Positions 1 to 9,465 of a stretch of 64,000 nt of DNA are shown here, one piece after another. The number at the start of each line of letters is the position of its first letter. Within the stretch, counting starts at the first letter, position 1. A program made the position numbers and the translations under genes. The notes beneath the pieces are model-generated. The model was given only the letters and a program-made list of their open reading frames with translations, had not been told where the DNA came from and searched no databases. The DNA comes from Halopseudomonas pelagia (GTDB lineage Bacteria > Pseudomonadota > Gammaproteobacteria > Pseudomonadales > Pseudomonadaceae): NCBI RefSeq assembly GCF_009497895.1, contig NZ_CP033116.1, forward strand, positions 3,348,001 to 3,412,000, read 5' to 3'.

Positions 1-162
1 CAAAGCGCTGTCGCCGAGGAAATCAACCGCAACGTCAACAACATCTCCGGCCTGGCCGACACCACAGCGACTCAAGCCCAGCGCAGTGCGGTGCTGAGCA
101 ATGAGTTGGCAAGTACTGCTGCGCAGCAGGCGGCGTTGGTGGAGCGGTTTAACAAGCGCTGA
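1..162 (+). CDS. Methyl-accepting chemotaxis protein, C-terminal fragment (5' end outside window)
   Basis: Frame 1 is open from the first base and ends at TGA 160-162, giving 53 residues. The fragment begins QSAVAEEINRNVNNIS and continues as an Ala/Gln/Ser-rich amphipathic helix ending in ERFNKR. This is the typical end of the cytoplasmic signalling coiled coil of a chemoreceptor, distal to the hairpin tip that contacts CheA and CheW. No ligand-binding domain is visible, so the stimulus cannot be inferred. The fragment is too short to name a specific receptor, but the family call is secure. Confidence 0.85.
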   Translation, partial: QSAVAEEINRNVNNISGLADTTATQAQRSAVLSNELASTAAQQAALVERFNKR

Positions 163-322
163 GACAAATCGGGGAGCGGCCAAGGGGCATGGATCCCAAA
201 GCCGCCTACCCTCATCGTCCCGCCGTTTAGTCATTTCAGCTGCACCGTGCCCACCTCAAGGCCTTCGTTGTTACCCCGCTCCGGTCATTCTCGCCCCTTC
301 TCATCATTCCCGCCTTCACTCC

Positions 323-592
323 CGTCATTCTCGCGAAGGCGGGAATCCATACGGCCTCGCGGCATACTTCGACTCACTCGCCAAACGAAAAGCCCAATGG
401 ATCCCCGCCTTCGCGAGGATGACGACAAAAGACCGCATCTCCCCCATCCCAACACGTCTTCCCGCCACACTCCGTCACCCTCGCCACACCCCAACATTCC
501 CGGCCCACTCGTCCCCACGTTTCCGGCCCACTCACCGCGCCAATTCCCGCTCCCTCCCGTCATTCCCGCGCAGGCGGGAATCCATCTTGACC
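323..592. repeat. REP/REPIN palindromes in the spacer between the chemoreceptor and glmS
   Basis: The 163-684 spacer has no credible gene. It holds one full inverted pair (323-424: left arm GTCATTCTCGCGAAGGCGGG, right arm its near complement ending GAGGATGACG) and one extra half element at 558-592. Long open frames through this spacer, in frame with glmS, come from the GC-rich repeats and are not coding. The rest of the spacer is C-rich, low-complexity sequence with further short decayed copies. Confidence 0.8.
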
Positions 593-684
593 TTCAACTG
601 GCCATCTCACACACCCACCCCACTCCAAACTCGCCTGATAGTGCTAAACTGCGCCTCTTTGCTTTCAGCCCCAAGGACATCACC

Positions 685-2514
685 ATGTGCGGAATCGTCG
701 GCGCCGTCGCCCAGCGCAATATCACCCCAATTCTGATTGAAGGCCTGCTGCGTCTTGAGTATCGGGGTTACGACTCCGCCGGCGTCGCCGTTCTTGCCGA
801 AGGCAATGGAATTCACCGGGTACGCGCAGTCGGCAAGGTCGTCGAGCTGCAAAACGCCTTGCAAGCCACTCCAGCGGTCGGCCACTTGGGCATCGCCCAC
901 ACTCGCTGGGCCACCCACGGCAAGCCGGCTGAGCACAACGCCCACCCACATATGTCCGGCAAGCTGGCGATCGTGCATAACGGCATCATCGAGAATCACA
1001 GTCCGCTGCGTAAAAAGCTGATTGAGCTCGGTTACCAGTTCACCTCGGAGACCGACACCGAAGTCGTCGCGCACTTGATTGCCCATCACTACAGCGAAAG
1101 CCACGACCTGCTCGGCGCCTTCCGCACTGCGTTAGGCGAACTGCACGGCGCTTACGCACTAGCTCTGATGCACGAAGACCAACCAGAAACGCTCTACTGC
1201 GCCCGCATGGGCAGCCCGCTGGTGATCGGCGAAGGCAGTGACGAGCACTATATCGGCTCCGATCCGCTGGCCCTGTTGCAGGTAACCGACCGCTTCCGCT
1301 ACCTGGAAGAAGGCGACCACGCGCGCCTGACCATCAACACCTGCGAAATCTGGGACCGCCAAAACCAGAGCGTCGATCGTCCATTGATCCGCTATGAACA
1401 CGCCGCGCACAGTCTGGAAAAAGGTGAATACCGTCACTACATGCTCAAGGAAATCTTCGAGCAGCCCCAAGCCATCCGCGACACCTTGGCCGGCATTGTC
1501 GGTGACGATCATGTGCTTACTGCAATCCTCGGCCCCGACGCAGAAACCCGTCTGGTCGATATCGCCAATATTCATATCGTCGCCTGCGGCACCAGTTATC
1601 ACGCCGGTCTGGTCGCGCGCTACTGGATCGAAGCCCAGGCAGATATCCCCTGCACTGTCGAAGTTGCCAGCGAATACCGCTATCGCACTGTCGTAGTGCC
1701 GGACAACACCCTGCTGATCACCATATCCCAGTCCGGCGAAACCGCCGACACTCTGGCTGCGCTGCGCTTCGCCAAGGACCAGGGTTACCTTGCCACTCTT
1801 GCGATCTGCAACGTTGCCGGCAGTTCGCTGGTCCGCGAAGCCGACTGGCGCCTGCTGACCCACGCCGGCCCGGAAATTGGTGTCGCCTCGACCAAAGCTT
1901 TCACCACCCAACTGGTAGCCCTGTTATGGCTGACCACCGCACTGGCCCAAGTGAAGGGCAAACCAGCCGACCAGATCGCCGCCAACGTAAAAGCGCTCAA
2001 GGATCTGCCTGCCATCATTGACCAGGCGCTGACCCTTGAACCCCGCATTACCACCCTGGCAGAGCGCTTTGCCAACAAGCATCATGCGCTGTTCCTGGGC
2101 CGCGGCACGCACTACCCCATCGCAATGGAAGGCGCACTAAAGCTCAAAGAAATCAGCTATATACATGCGGAAGCTTATGCCGCAGGCGAACTCAAGCATG
2201 GTCCCCTGGCCCTGGTAGACGAAGATATGCCCGTCGTCAGCGTCGCCCCCAGCGATGCCCTGCTGGAAAAGCTCAAGTCCAACCTGGAAGAAGTCCGCGC
2301 CCGCGGTGGTCAGTTGATCACTTTCGCCTGCGAGACCATCGATCAAAGCGACGACAGCAATCACGAAATCATATGCCTGCCCTTCGTCGAGGACTGTATC
2401 TCACCGATCTTGTACACCATTCCGCTGCAGCTGCTCAGTTATCACGTAGCCTTGGTCAAAGGCACCGACGTAGACAAGCCTCGCAACCTGGCGAAGTCCG
2501 TCACAGTCGAATAA
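685..2514 (+). CDS. glmS: Glutamine--fructose-6-phosphate aminotransferase (first copy)
   Basis: This is GlmS, the cytoplasmic enzyme that makes glucosamine-6-phosphate from fructose-6-phosphate and glutamine, the first step toward UDP-GlcNAc. The start at 685 is fixed by MCGIVGAV, because the N-terminal nucleophile Cys must directly follow Met; AAGGA lies just upstream. The 609 residues match the family. A class II glutamine amidotransferase domain (about 1-220) is followed by two SIS sugar-isomerase domains, with SQSGETADT in the first, LGRGTHYPIAMEGALKLKE in the second, and the conserved end LAKSVTVE. It stands alone after a repeat-filled spacer, without the usual glmU neighbour. A paralogue of the same length lies at 41546-43375, so either copy could be the housekeeping one. 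Confidence 0.97.
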   Translation: MCGIVGAVAQRNITPILIEGLLRLEYRGYDSAGVAVLAEGNGIHRVRAVGKVVELQNALQATPAVGHLGIAHTRWATHGKPAEHNAHPHMSGKLAIVHNGIIENHSPLRKKLIELGYQFTSETDTEVVAHLIAHHYSESHDLLGAFRTALGELHGAYALALMHEDQPETLYCARMGSPLVIGEGSDEHYIGSDPLALLQVTDRFRYLEEGDHARLTINTCEIWDRQNQSVDRPLIRYEHAAHSLEKGEYRHYMLKEIFEQPQAIRDTLAGIVGDDHVLTAILGPDAETRLVDIANIHIVACGTSYHAGLVARYWIEAQADIPCTVEVASEYRYRTVVVPDNTLLITISQSGETADTLAALRFAKDQGYLATLAICNVAGSSLVREADWRLLTHAGPEIGVASTKAFTTQLVALLWLTTALAQVKGKPADQIAANVKALKDLPAIIDQALTLEPRITTLAERFANKHHALFLGRGTHYPIAMEGALKLKEISYIHAEAYAAGELKHGPLALVDEDMPVVSVAPSDALLEKLKSNLEEVRARGGQLITFACETIDQSDDSNHEIICLPFVEDCISPILYTIPLQLLSYHVALVKGTDVDKPRNLAKSVTVE

Positions 2515-2519
2515 CCCCA

Positions 2520-2872
2520 ATGGGTCCCCGCCTTCGCGGGGATGACGATTCTGTGGCGAGGCGAGGATACGGCTAATAGTCCAACCTATGGAATCCGCCT
2601 AAATCCTCGTCATTCCCGCGCAGGCGGGAATCCAAGCGGTCTCGCAGTTCACTCCCGCCCGTTTATCCAGCCGAAACGCCAAATGGATCCCCGCCTTCGC
2701 GAGGATGACGGTTCAGTGGCGATGAGAGGGTACGGTTTGTCGCGAAGCCGCAAAAGCACACCCTAAGACCCCGTCATTCCCGCGCAGGCGGGAATCCAAG
2801 CGGTCTGGACCAGTAACACACCTTCCCCGTCATCTCGTCATTCCCGCAAAAGCGGGAATCCATTTTGACCTT
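2520..2872. repeat. Cluster of REP-like palindromes downstream of glmS
   Basis: Five palindromic units follow the glmS stop at about 2520-2547, 2608-2645, 2680-2710, 2772-2806 and 2835-2872, in alternating orientation. Two flavours are present: arms followed by CCAAGCGGT and arms followed by CCATTTTGAC. The stretch to the vgrG start at 3079 has no convincing gene. About 2880-3078 is presumably the vgrG promoter and leader. Confidence 0.85.
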
Positions 2873-3078
2873 GGTTTTTATTGTCTTTCCGCCCCACGGA
2901 TCACCATCTGCGCAACTTCTTGCACACATATCCCATTGATCTGATTGACCTTTCTCCCCGTACAGCTCACCCATTTTGCCGACTGGCTCACATAACTCCC
3001 CACCTCGATCTGCGATAATCTGCGCGCGCCCAGCACGGCCGCTTTCGCTTTCAGCCCTACCAGCACAAGGAACATTGG

Positions 3079-5160
3079 ATGTTCTCCGCCGCCAACCAGG
3101 CCCACTTCACCCTCGATATTCGCGGCCTCAGCCACGACTTCAAAGTCCTGTCCTTCGAGGGCGTCGAGCACATCAGCCAGCCCTACCATTTCCAACTGGA
3201 ACTGGTCAGCGAACGCCCGGACCTGGATATCGACCGCCTGCTGCAGCAACCGGCCTTCTTCAGCTTTGCAGGGAATGGTAAGGGCATCCACGGCCTGATC
3301 CACCGCGTCGCCCAGGGCGATGCCGGCAAGCGACTGACGCGCTACCATATCGACTTGGTCCCTCATCTGTTTTACCTGGGCCACCGCACCAATCAGCGCA
3401 TCTTCCAGCACCTGACCGTACCGCAGATCATCGCCCGGGTATTAAGCGACCACGGCATCCAGGCCGACACCTACCGCTTCCAGCTCAACAGCGAATACCC
3501 ACAACGAATCTACTGCACCCAGTACGACGAAACCGACCTGCATTTCATTCAGCGCCTGTGCGAAGAAGAGGGCATTCACTACCACTTCGAACACAGCACC
3601 GATAATCATCTTTTGGTGTTCGGCGACGACCAGACCGGCTTCCCGAAACTGGATCGCCCCACCGCTTACATTCAGGACAGCGGCCTGGTCGCAGACGAGC
3701 CAGTGATCAAGCGCTTCGCCATGCGCGTCGAAACCCGCCCTAGCCGCGTCACCCGCCGGGATTACGACTTCGAAAAACCCCATCTACTGATGGAAGCGGC
3801 ACACAAGACCGAGCAGCCGGTCGAAGGCGATCAACCGCCAGTCCCGCTACCCGACCTGGAAGACTACGACTACCCCGGCCTGTTCAGCGAACGCGCCCGC
3901 GGCAAACACCTGGCCAAACGTAGCCTGGAACGCCACCGCAGCGACTACCGCCTGGCTGAAGGCAAGAGTGATGTATTTACACTGATCAGCGGCCACTTCC
4001 TCACGCTGTCCGAGCACCCCAGAACCGACTGGAATGACCTGTGGCTGATCACTGGTATTCAGCACGAAGGCAAGCAGCCCCAGGTATTGGAAGAGTCGGT
4101 CACCAGCGACACCAAAGCATCAGATGGATTCACCCAGGGCTACCGCAATCAATTCACCGCCACTCCCTGGGATGTGCCCTTCCGTCCACAACTCGCCCAC
4201 CCAAAACCGAAAGTGCTCGGCAGCCAGACCGCCGTGGTCACCGGCCCTGAAGGCGAAGAAATCCACTGCGACCAATACGGCCGCATCAAGGTCCAGTTTC
4301 ATTGGGATCGTGAAGGCCAGGGCAACGACCAGACCAGCTGCTGGCTCAGAGTCTCCTCCAGCTGGGCCGGCAACCAGTACGGCGGCATCGCCATTCCGCG
4401 CATCGGTATGGAAGTCCTCATCACCTTCCTCGAGGGCGACCCCGACCAACCCCTGGTTACCGGCTGCCTGTACCACAAGACCCACCCGGTTCCGTACGAG
4501 CTACCCGCACACAAAACCCGCAGCGTATTCAAAACCTTGAGCACGGCGCCAGGCGGCGGCGGGGATGGCTACAACGAACTGCGCATCGAAGACAAGAAAG
4601 GCGAAGAACAGATCTACCTGCACGCCCAGCGTGATTGGGACGAAAACATCGAGAACGACCAGAAGATCCGTGTTGGCCACGAACGCCATGACCGCGTCGA
4701 AGCCAACAGCTACTCGGAATTCATGGCCGAAGAACATCACACTACTCACGCAGACAGAAAGACCGAGATCAAAGCCGATGAGCATCTGACCGTCGGCAAC
4801 AACCAACACGTCAAGCTCGGCACCGGCCAGTTCGTCGAAGCCGGTCAGGAGATACATCTCTCCAGCGGCATGAAAGTCGTCCTCGAAGCCGGCAGCGAAA
4901 TCACCTTCAAGGTCGGCAGCAGCTTCGTCAAACTCGATCCCAGCGGTGTAACGCTGGTAGGCCCGAGCGTCAAAATGAACTCCGGTGGCAGTCCTGGTGC
5001 CGGCAGCGGAGCAGCGCCCTTGTTACCGGGTGAGGTACAGGCGGCGGATAGTGATGTGGCGGGTGGCGTTTTGGCTCGAGCCCAACGTCAGGCTCTGCAG
5101 AAAGCCACGCCCTTGTGCGCAATCTGTAATGATCCGAAAGCATCCAAGGCCACGCCATGA
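3079..5160 (+). CDS. vgrG: Type VI secretion system spike protein VgrG
   Basis: VgrG trimers form the puncturing tip of the type VI secretion tail and carry effectors out of the cell. The 693-residue protein has an N-terminal gp27-like region (about 1-370), the gp5-like OB fold near 380-480 with the hallmark DQYGRIKVQFHWDREG, and a beta-helical DUF2345-type stalk to about 620. A roughly 60-residue tail ends with a short Cys pair (PLCAICND). The ATG at 3079 follows AAGGAACATTGG. The stop overlaps the DUF4123 gene as ATGA, so the four genes to 10232 probably form one operon. No baseplate or sheath genes are in the window, so this is an orphan vgrG island served by a T6SS encoded elsewhere (inference). 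Confidence 0.95.
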   Translation: MFSAANQAHFTLDIRGLSHDFKVLSFEGVEHISQPYHFQLELVSERPDLDIDRLLQQPAFFSFAGNGKGIHGLIHRVAQGDAGKRLTRYHIDLVPHLFYLGHRTNQRIFQHLTVPQIIARVLSDHGIQADTYRFQLNSEYPQRIYCTQYDETDLHFIQRLCEEEGIHYHFEHSTDNHLLVFGDDQTGFPKLDRPTAYIQDSGLVADEPVIKRFAMRVETRPSRVTRRDYDFEKPHLLMEAAHKTEQPVEGDQPPVPLPDLEDYDYPGLFSERARGKHLAKRSLERHRSDYRLAEGKSDVFTLISGHFLTLSEHPRTDWNDLWLITGIQHEGKQPQVLEESVTSDTKASDGFTQGYRNQFTATPWDVPFRPQLAHPKPKVLGSQTAVVTGPEGEEIHCDQYGRIKVQFHWDREGQGNDQTSCWLRVSSSWAGNQYGGIAIPRIGMEVLITFLEGDPDQPLVTGCLYHKTHPVPYELPAHKTRSVFKTLSTAPGGGGDGYNELRIEDKKGEEQIYLHAQRDWDENIENDQKIRVGHERHDRVEANSYSEFMAEEHHTTHADRKTEIKADEHLTVGNNQHVKLGTGQFVEAGQEIHLSSGMKVVLEAGSEITFKVGSSFVKLDPSGVTLVGPSVKMNSGGSPGAGSGAAPLLPGEVQAADSDVAGGVLARAQRQALQKATPLCAICNDPKASKATP

Positions 5161-5993
5161 CTACAGAGTACTTGCTGCTGGACGGCGTTGTGTATGACCA
5201 GGCACTCCCCCGTCTGTACGGTCGCGACGACGATCTGGAAATCGAGCCACTTTACTCAGGCACGCCCTGGCAGGAAGTCGCTGACCTGGGGCCAATTCTG
5301 GTAAGACCTGGGCCACGCTCCACCCTTTTGGAAGAGGTAGAGAACGAACCTGAATGGCGTACCTGCGCAGCTAAACTTTCAAGCTCGGACCCGATGGTTG
5401 ATGTTGCTCGCCATCTGCGTCAGTTCAACAAACTCACCGATACCCTTGGCAATGAGCGCCTACTGCGTTACGCCGATCCGCTAGTAGCCTGGTTCTGGCT
5501 GAATAGCTGCGGCCCGGCCAGTCTCAGGCGGATTCTAGGGCCAATAATTGAATGGCAGATTGTGCAACCGCAATGCACATGGGCTCCGCAGTCTGATATC
5601 TGCAGGCATGTCTTCAGCAGTATTGAAGCCACTGACGGCGAGCCATTACAAAAGCTCGGCCAAGCACAAATGACCGGGCTGGAAAAAGCTTATCACTGGC
5701 AACTGAAAGAACGGCTTTATGTCTGGTTGAAGGAAAACCAGCCAACTGACCTGGCGCGGCTTCCCGCTGAACAAATTGATACCTGGCTTTCCGAACGCCT
5801 GACCAGCGCGGATTCATTTGGTGTGACCAGTGAGCGAAGCATTGCCATCTGGTGCGCGCTCAGCCTGAGCCAAGGAGACGACTTCGCTGCAGCGGACGAA
5901 GGTGTTTATCAGCAATGGAGTGTGCGCCAGAAGGGCAAGCCCTTGCACACCGCCGATCAGCGACTGCAGCAGTATTACCAGGAATCAGTATGA
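5157..5993 (+). CDS. DUF4123 effector adaptor/chaperone (Tap/TEC type)
   Basis: The 278-residue protein resembles the DUF4123 family, adaptors that load a cognate T6SS effector onto VgrG and are not themselves secreted. Visible family features are an N-terminal YLLLDGVVYDQALPRLY strand, the PLYSGTPWQEV segment, a GPILVRP motif near 45-52 and a central region with RYADPLVAWFWL (around 105-115). The C-terminal third is helical and variable, as expected for the effector-binding part. The start overlaps the vgrG stop by four bases and the effector gene begins 25 bases downstream. That position, between spike and effector, is the classic adaptor location. Confidence 0.85.
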   Translation: MTTEYLLLDGVVYDQALPRLYGRDDDLEIEPLYSGTPWQEVADLGPILVRPGPRSTLLEEVENEPEWRTCAAKLSSSDPMVDVARHLRQFNKLTDTLGNERLLRYADPLVAWFWLNSCGPASLRRILGPIIEWQIVQPQCTWAPQSDICRHVFSSIEATDGEPLQKLGQAQMTGLEKAYHWQLKERLYVWLKENQPTDLARLPAEQIDTWLSERLTSADSFGVTSERSIAIWCALSLSQGDDFAAADEGVYQQWSVRQKGKPLHTADQRLQQYYQESV

Positions 5994-6018
5994 GACTTGA
6001 TAAAGGATTACCAAGGCC

Positions 6019-9000
6019 ATGACCAGGAACATGACGATGCAGCAGCAGGATAACGCGACCAAAGACAGCCTTAAGGCCAATTTCGAAGACAAGCCCGCAG
6101 GCTTTACCGGACAGTGCCCGCTTCAGCAACAGGAAGTGGCAATCTTCCCGGTACGTTATGCTGTCGATGAAGCACCGCAAGATCCAGACGACCCAGCGCC
6201 CAATCCTATTCCGGCCGACTGGCAGGGCCACCAGTCCTTACCGCGACTACACAAACGCACCTACACCCTTCGCCAACTTCGCGACGGCTGGCTGTATGTA
6301 GTAGATCGCACCACCAACACGCTTGACGAATACCAGGTACAAGGTTCCAGCTTCAGCAAGGTGTCTCAGGGCAGCGCCGAGTCAGGCGACCCGTCCAGCT
6401 GCGCGAATGCCACCAGACACCTGCTCTACCCTCGCGACCATGAACTTTTGCTCGCCTATTCCAGTGTCGAGTGGACCTCATACACCCGGGAACGGATGGC
6501 GGATCCTGAGCTACAGTCGCGCTGGATGCGCGAACTTGATTTAAACAGTTATGTGCGCACCCTGGATGCCCCGCATTGCGCCCCGCTCAAGCAGCTAGCG
6601 GATACGGTAGCTGATATCGATGCAGGCCAAGCCTTAGCTGGACAACGTTTTGACAGCACCACAACCCCCAGCGAACCAATAGATACTGATGCCTATTACA
6701 AATCCGCTTTAGGCAGCGATACGGTGCTCGGTAGTGTTCCCGACCAGGATTCAGCTCTGTTTATTGCCCTGGAAGACACCTTGGGCATACTGGACGACCT
6801 CAGCATGCAGGCGGCGGGCCCAGCCATTGAGCTGGCAACATTCGAATCCGAGCACATGCACCGCCTCACCATCGCAGAACACGTAGAAATGCTCGCAGGC
6901 ACAAACTTTTCCGAGCTTGAGTCGCAGATGGGGCTGACGCCCGATGAGTTCTACCAGTTCAAACAGAAAGCTCAGCGTTATCTGACCGCCAAAGCTACCC
7001 ATCGAGAGGAGATGCAGAGCCCAAGCGAGTTTAGCGGAATTTCGTCATCCATAGACTCGACCCGCCTAGAAATCGAACTCAATACCGAGTACGGCGATAC
7101 TATCGTCGACCAGTTGAACAGCCTGATAGATCAATGGGCCGCCCGTGACGACTTGAGAGGCCAGGTACGCTTTGAGGAATCGCAGCAGTTCTCCTTCGAA
7201 AAACGCCAGGAATTAGCGCAGATTCAAGCCGCTCTGACGCCAAGCCTGGAGGACTTGATCGCCTGGTTGGAGCACCTGGGGAGCGACCCGCTCAGTATAT
7301 TTCACGACCAGACTGACGAAGAACAATGCCTGGAACTGATCAGCAATGCTGATGCCTGGCTTGGCTTCTTAACCCAAGATCAGGTCGGCCAGAGCTGGTT
7401 TGCTAAAGACTACGCCTCGCCTCAGACCCTGTTGGGATTGGCCCTGTACAACTTCGACGCTGAGCTCGCCTCTGGTATAGAGCAACTGGCGAACGAGTTC
7501 ATTGATGAGGAAAGCATTAGCCTGGCTACAGCCAGTTCTGTCGCCAAACGCACTCAGGAAGTGTCTGACGTTCTGAGCAATGAGACCATCCGCAACAGCA
7601 AGATATTCCAAAGCCTGAGCCAACCAGCTCAGCAGAGCTTTGACACCCTGATAAAAGTGGCCAGTAGTAACTTCGAGAAACTCTGGGAAGGGTTTGAGTA
7701 CAAGTTGCTGCCGGCAATCAGCTCGCGATTGGCCCCAAAATGGCGAACCATCGGCTACGTATCCATCACGATCTCGATCCAAACACAGCTTGACGTGATT
7801 ATCCCGACGGTCGTCAAAAACCCTGAGTACCGGCAACAACTGGCACGCTGGACACGCGAAGAGATCTTGCTCAAACGTCAGATATCAGCCCAACAACGTA
7901 TCGTTCGTACCGGGAATACTCATGATCAAAGAGCCGCGGATATTCATGTCCGTAGGCTGTCCAGCGACCTTGAAAAGCTGACAGCGGAAATGCCTCAGCA
8001 GATTGTTGCGCGCGGTACGATCCGAGCTCAAGTCCAATCGAACGAAATCCAGCAGCGCCTGGTTGCCCTTCAAACTCTCGGCCGTTCTGAGCTGGCTGTA
8101 CAGATGGAACTCAAGGCCCGCGACTACGGCGCCTATATGAGGCGGGTCAACGACTGGGTAATCAACAACTTCAATCGAGGTTTCGCCGGACTTATTACCG
8201 TCCTCAACATCTGGAACGTGCACGCAGCGATGATCGTCGCCAGAGCGGACGGGGAATGGAGCCAGGGCGACTCATTGTCGGTGGGAACAGCTACGGCAAC
8301 GATGTTGAGCGGGCTAACCGCATTGTCGTTAATGCCTATGTGGTCAAGAATGGCGCAGTTGACCGGTAACATCGCGATGTCCAATGGCAAATCTAAAACA
8401 ATGTTGCTGACAAAAGCCGCATCCAATAAGTGGCTCGTTGGCCATGAGTTTAAACTCATGTTTAAGACCTTTGCAGCGAGAGCCATCACGATGTCCGGGC
8501 TGGCAGTAATAGCTTCAGTAATGGAAGGTGTACAAATTTGGGGTGATATTGAGCGGTCCCGAGCCACCGATGAGAAGATCGTAAATGGCGCAAAGCTATT
8601 TGGAGTTTCTGGTCTTGGTCTTATTGGCGCTTATCAACTATATGCAGCCTCTTCTGCCTGGCTTGGTGGGGGTGCAGCGGGCGCTGTTTTTGCGCCTTGG
8701 ACGCTCATAGCAGTAGCTATATTCGGTTCGATTATTTTGATTTCTTCTGCGATTCTCGAGAGTATCAAGCGCGAAGGCTTTAAGCTTTGGCTACATCGGA
8801 GTCGGTGGAGCAGTTCCGACGCAGACTACTGGTCCGATACTGACGAAGGCCACAAGGATGAAATGCGCGCTCTCCATGAAGTACTAATGCGCCCAACAAT
8901 TCTCGCGCAAACTCTCGATAGCACATTGAGCGACCGTTATAACCCCAACCGCGGTGGAATCTGGATAAAGCTAGTATTGCCCCCAGACGTCGCGGGGCAC

Positions 9001-9465
9001 GATATTAATATCCACCCCGCTATGGTCACCGAGGGCGGTTGGTTAAGTGCCGACCGTCAAACATCCCACCGTTCGGGCATGTATGCCGGTTACTTTTCGC
9101 AAGGAAACTGGGTGAGACTGGATGACCTAGCTGAATGGGATTCACTGGAAGCGCGCAGATATAGGCATCAAACTGCCGCCCAGTATGGGCTAAATGACTG
9201 GCGAGTTTGGCTCGTTCATCTCCCGCACAGCAAAGGCATGGATCGTATGGAAGTAGAAATCCATTACCCACCTGCACTGTTGCAACGTCCCGACAATAAG
9301 GGGTATCGCTTCAGTGTTGACCTCAATGGAGTGAAAGCAGGAACACTCTATGAGAACCCTTACGTAAAGGGCCAGGTAACCGAGCCAACTGATAGCATTG
9401 AGAAATTGGTGCTAGACAGCATTCCCAGCGGCTCACGAAGCAGTTTTACTTTAGGAGTAATTTAA
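6019..9465 (+). CDS. T6SS effector, VasX-like membrane-active toxin
   Basis: The 1148-residue protein sits directly after vgrG and its adaptor. Its N-terminal part (about 25-150) has CPLQQQEVAIFPVRYAVDE, RTYTLRQLRDGWLYVVD and LAYSSVEWT, the pattern of the VasX/BTH_I2691-type N-terminal region. A long helical middle follows. Between about 715 and 915 lie several hydrophobic segments rich in Gly/Ala, such as LIGAYQLYAASSAWLGGGA and LIAVAIFGSIILISSAIL, consistent with a pore-forming or membrane-inserting toxin. About 230 residues follow that I cannot assign. ATG codons at 6019, 6031 and 6037 are all possible starts; AAGG precedes the first. Family knowledge: VasX disrupts inner membranes of competitors. 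The activity here is inferred. Confidence 0.82.
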   Translation: MTRNMTMQQQDNATKDSLKANFEDKPAGFTGQCPLQQQEVAIFPVRYAVDEAPQDPDDPAPNPIPADWQGHQSLPRLHKRTYTLRQLRDGWLYVVDRTTNTLDEYQVQGSSFSKVSQGSAESGDPSSCANATRHLLYPRDHELLLAYSSVEWTSYTRERMADPELQSRWMRELDLNSYVRTLDAPHCAPLKQLADTVADIDAGQALAGQRFDSTTTPSEPIDTDAYYKSALGSDTVLGSVPDQDSALFIALEDTLGILDDLSMQAAGPAIELATFESEHMHRLTIAEHVEMLAGTNFSELESQMGLTPDEFYQFKQKAQRYLTAKATHREEMQSPSEFSGISSSIDSTRLEIELNTEYGDTIVDQLNSLIDQWAARDDLRGQVRFEESQQFSFEKRQELAQIQAALTPSLEDLIAWLEHLGSDPLSIFHDQTDEEQCLELISNADAWLGFLTQDQVGQSWFAKDYASPQTLLGLALYNFDAELASGIEQLANEFIDEESISLATASSVAKRTQEVSDVLSNETIRNSKIFQSLSQPAQQSFDTLIKVASSNFEKLWEGFEYKLLPAISSRLAPKWRTIGYVSITISIQTQLDVIIPTVVKNPEYRQQLARWTREEILLKRQISAQQRIVRTGNTHDQRAADIHVRRLSSDLEKLTAEMPQQIVARGTIRAQVQSNEIQQRLVALQTLGRSELAVQMELKARDYGAYMRRVNDWVINNFNRGFAGLITVLNIWNVHAAMIVARADGEWSQGDSLSVGTATATMLSGLTALSLMPMWSRMAQLTGNIAMSNGKSKTMLLTKAASNKWLVGHEFKLMFKTFAARAITMSGLAVIASVMEGVQIWGDIERSRATDEKIVNGAKLFGVSGLGLIGAYQLYAASSAWLGGGAAGAVFAPWTLIAVAIFGSIILISSAILESIKREGFKLWLHRSRWSSSDADYWSDTDEGHKDEMRALHEVLMRPTILAQTLDSTLSDRYNPNRGGIWIKLVLPPDVAGHDINIHPAMVTEGGWLSADRQTSHRSGMYAGYFSQGNWVRLDDLAEWDSLEARRYRHQTAAQYGLNDWRVWLVHLPHSKGMDRMEVEIHYPPALLQRPDNKGYRFSVDLNGVKAGTLYENPYVKGQVTEPTDSIEKLVLDSIPSGSRSSFTLGVI

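Noticed and set aside
101..736. Long open frames through the spacer before glmS (both strands), including an apparent 146-residue N-terminal extension of glmS
   Set aside because: The frames run through GC-rich REP palindromes and translate to Arg/Pro/Ser-rich repeats. GlmS must start at MCGI for its N-terminal Cys nucleophile.
2485..2545. Tn7-type insertion at the glmS 3' end
   Set aside because: Although the attTn7 target region is present, there are no tns genes or Tn7 ends; only REP elements and the vgrG island follow.
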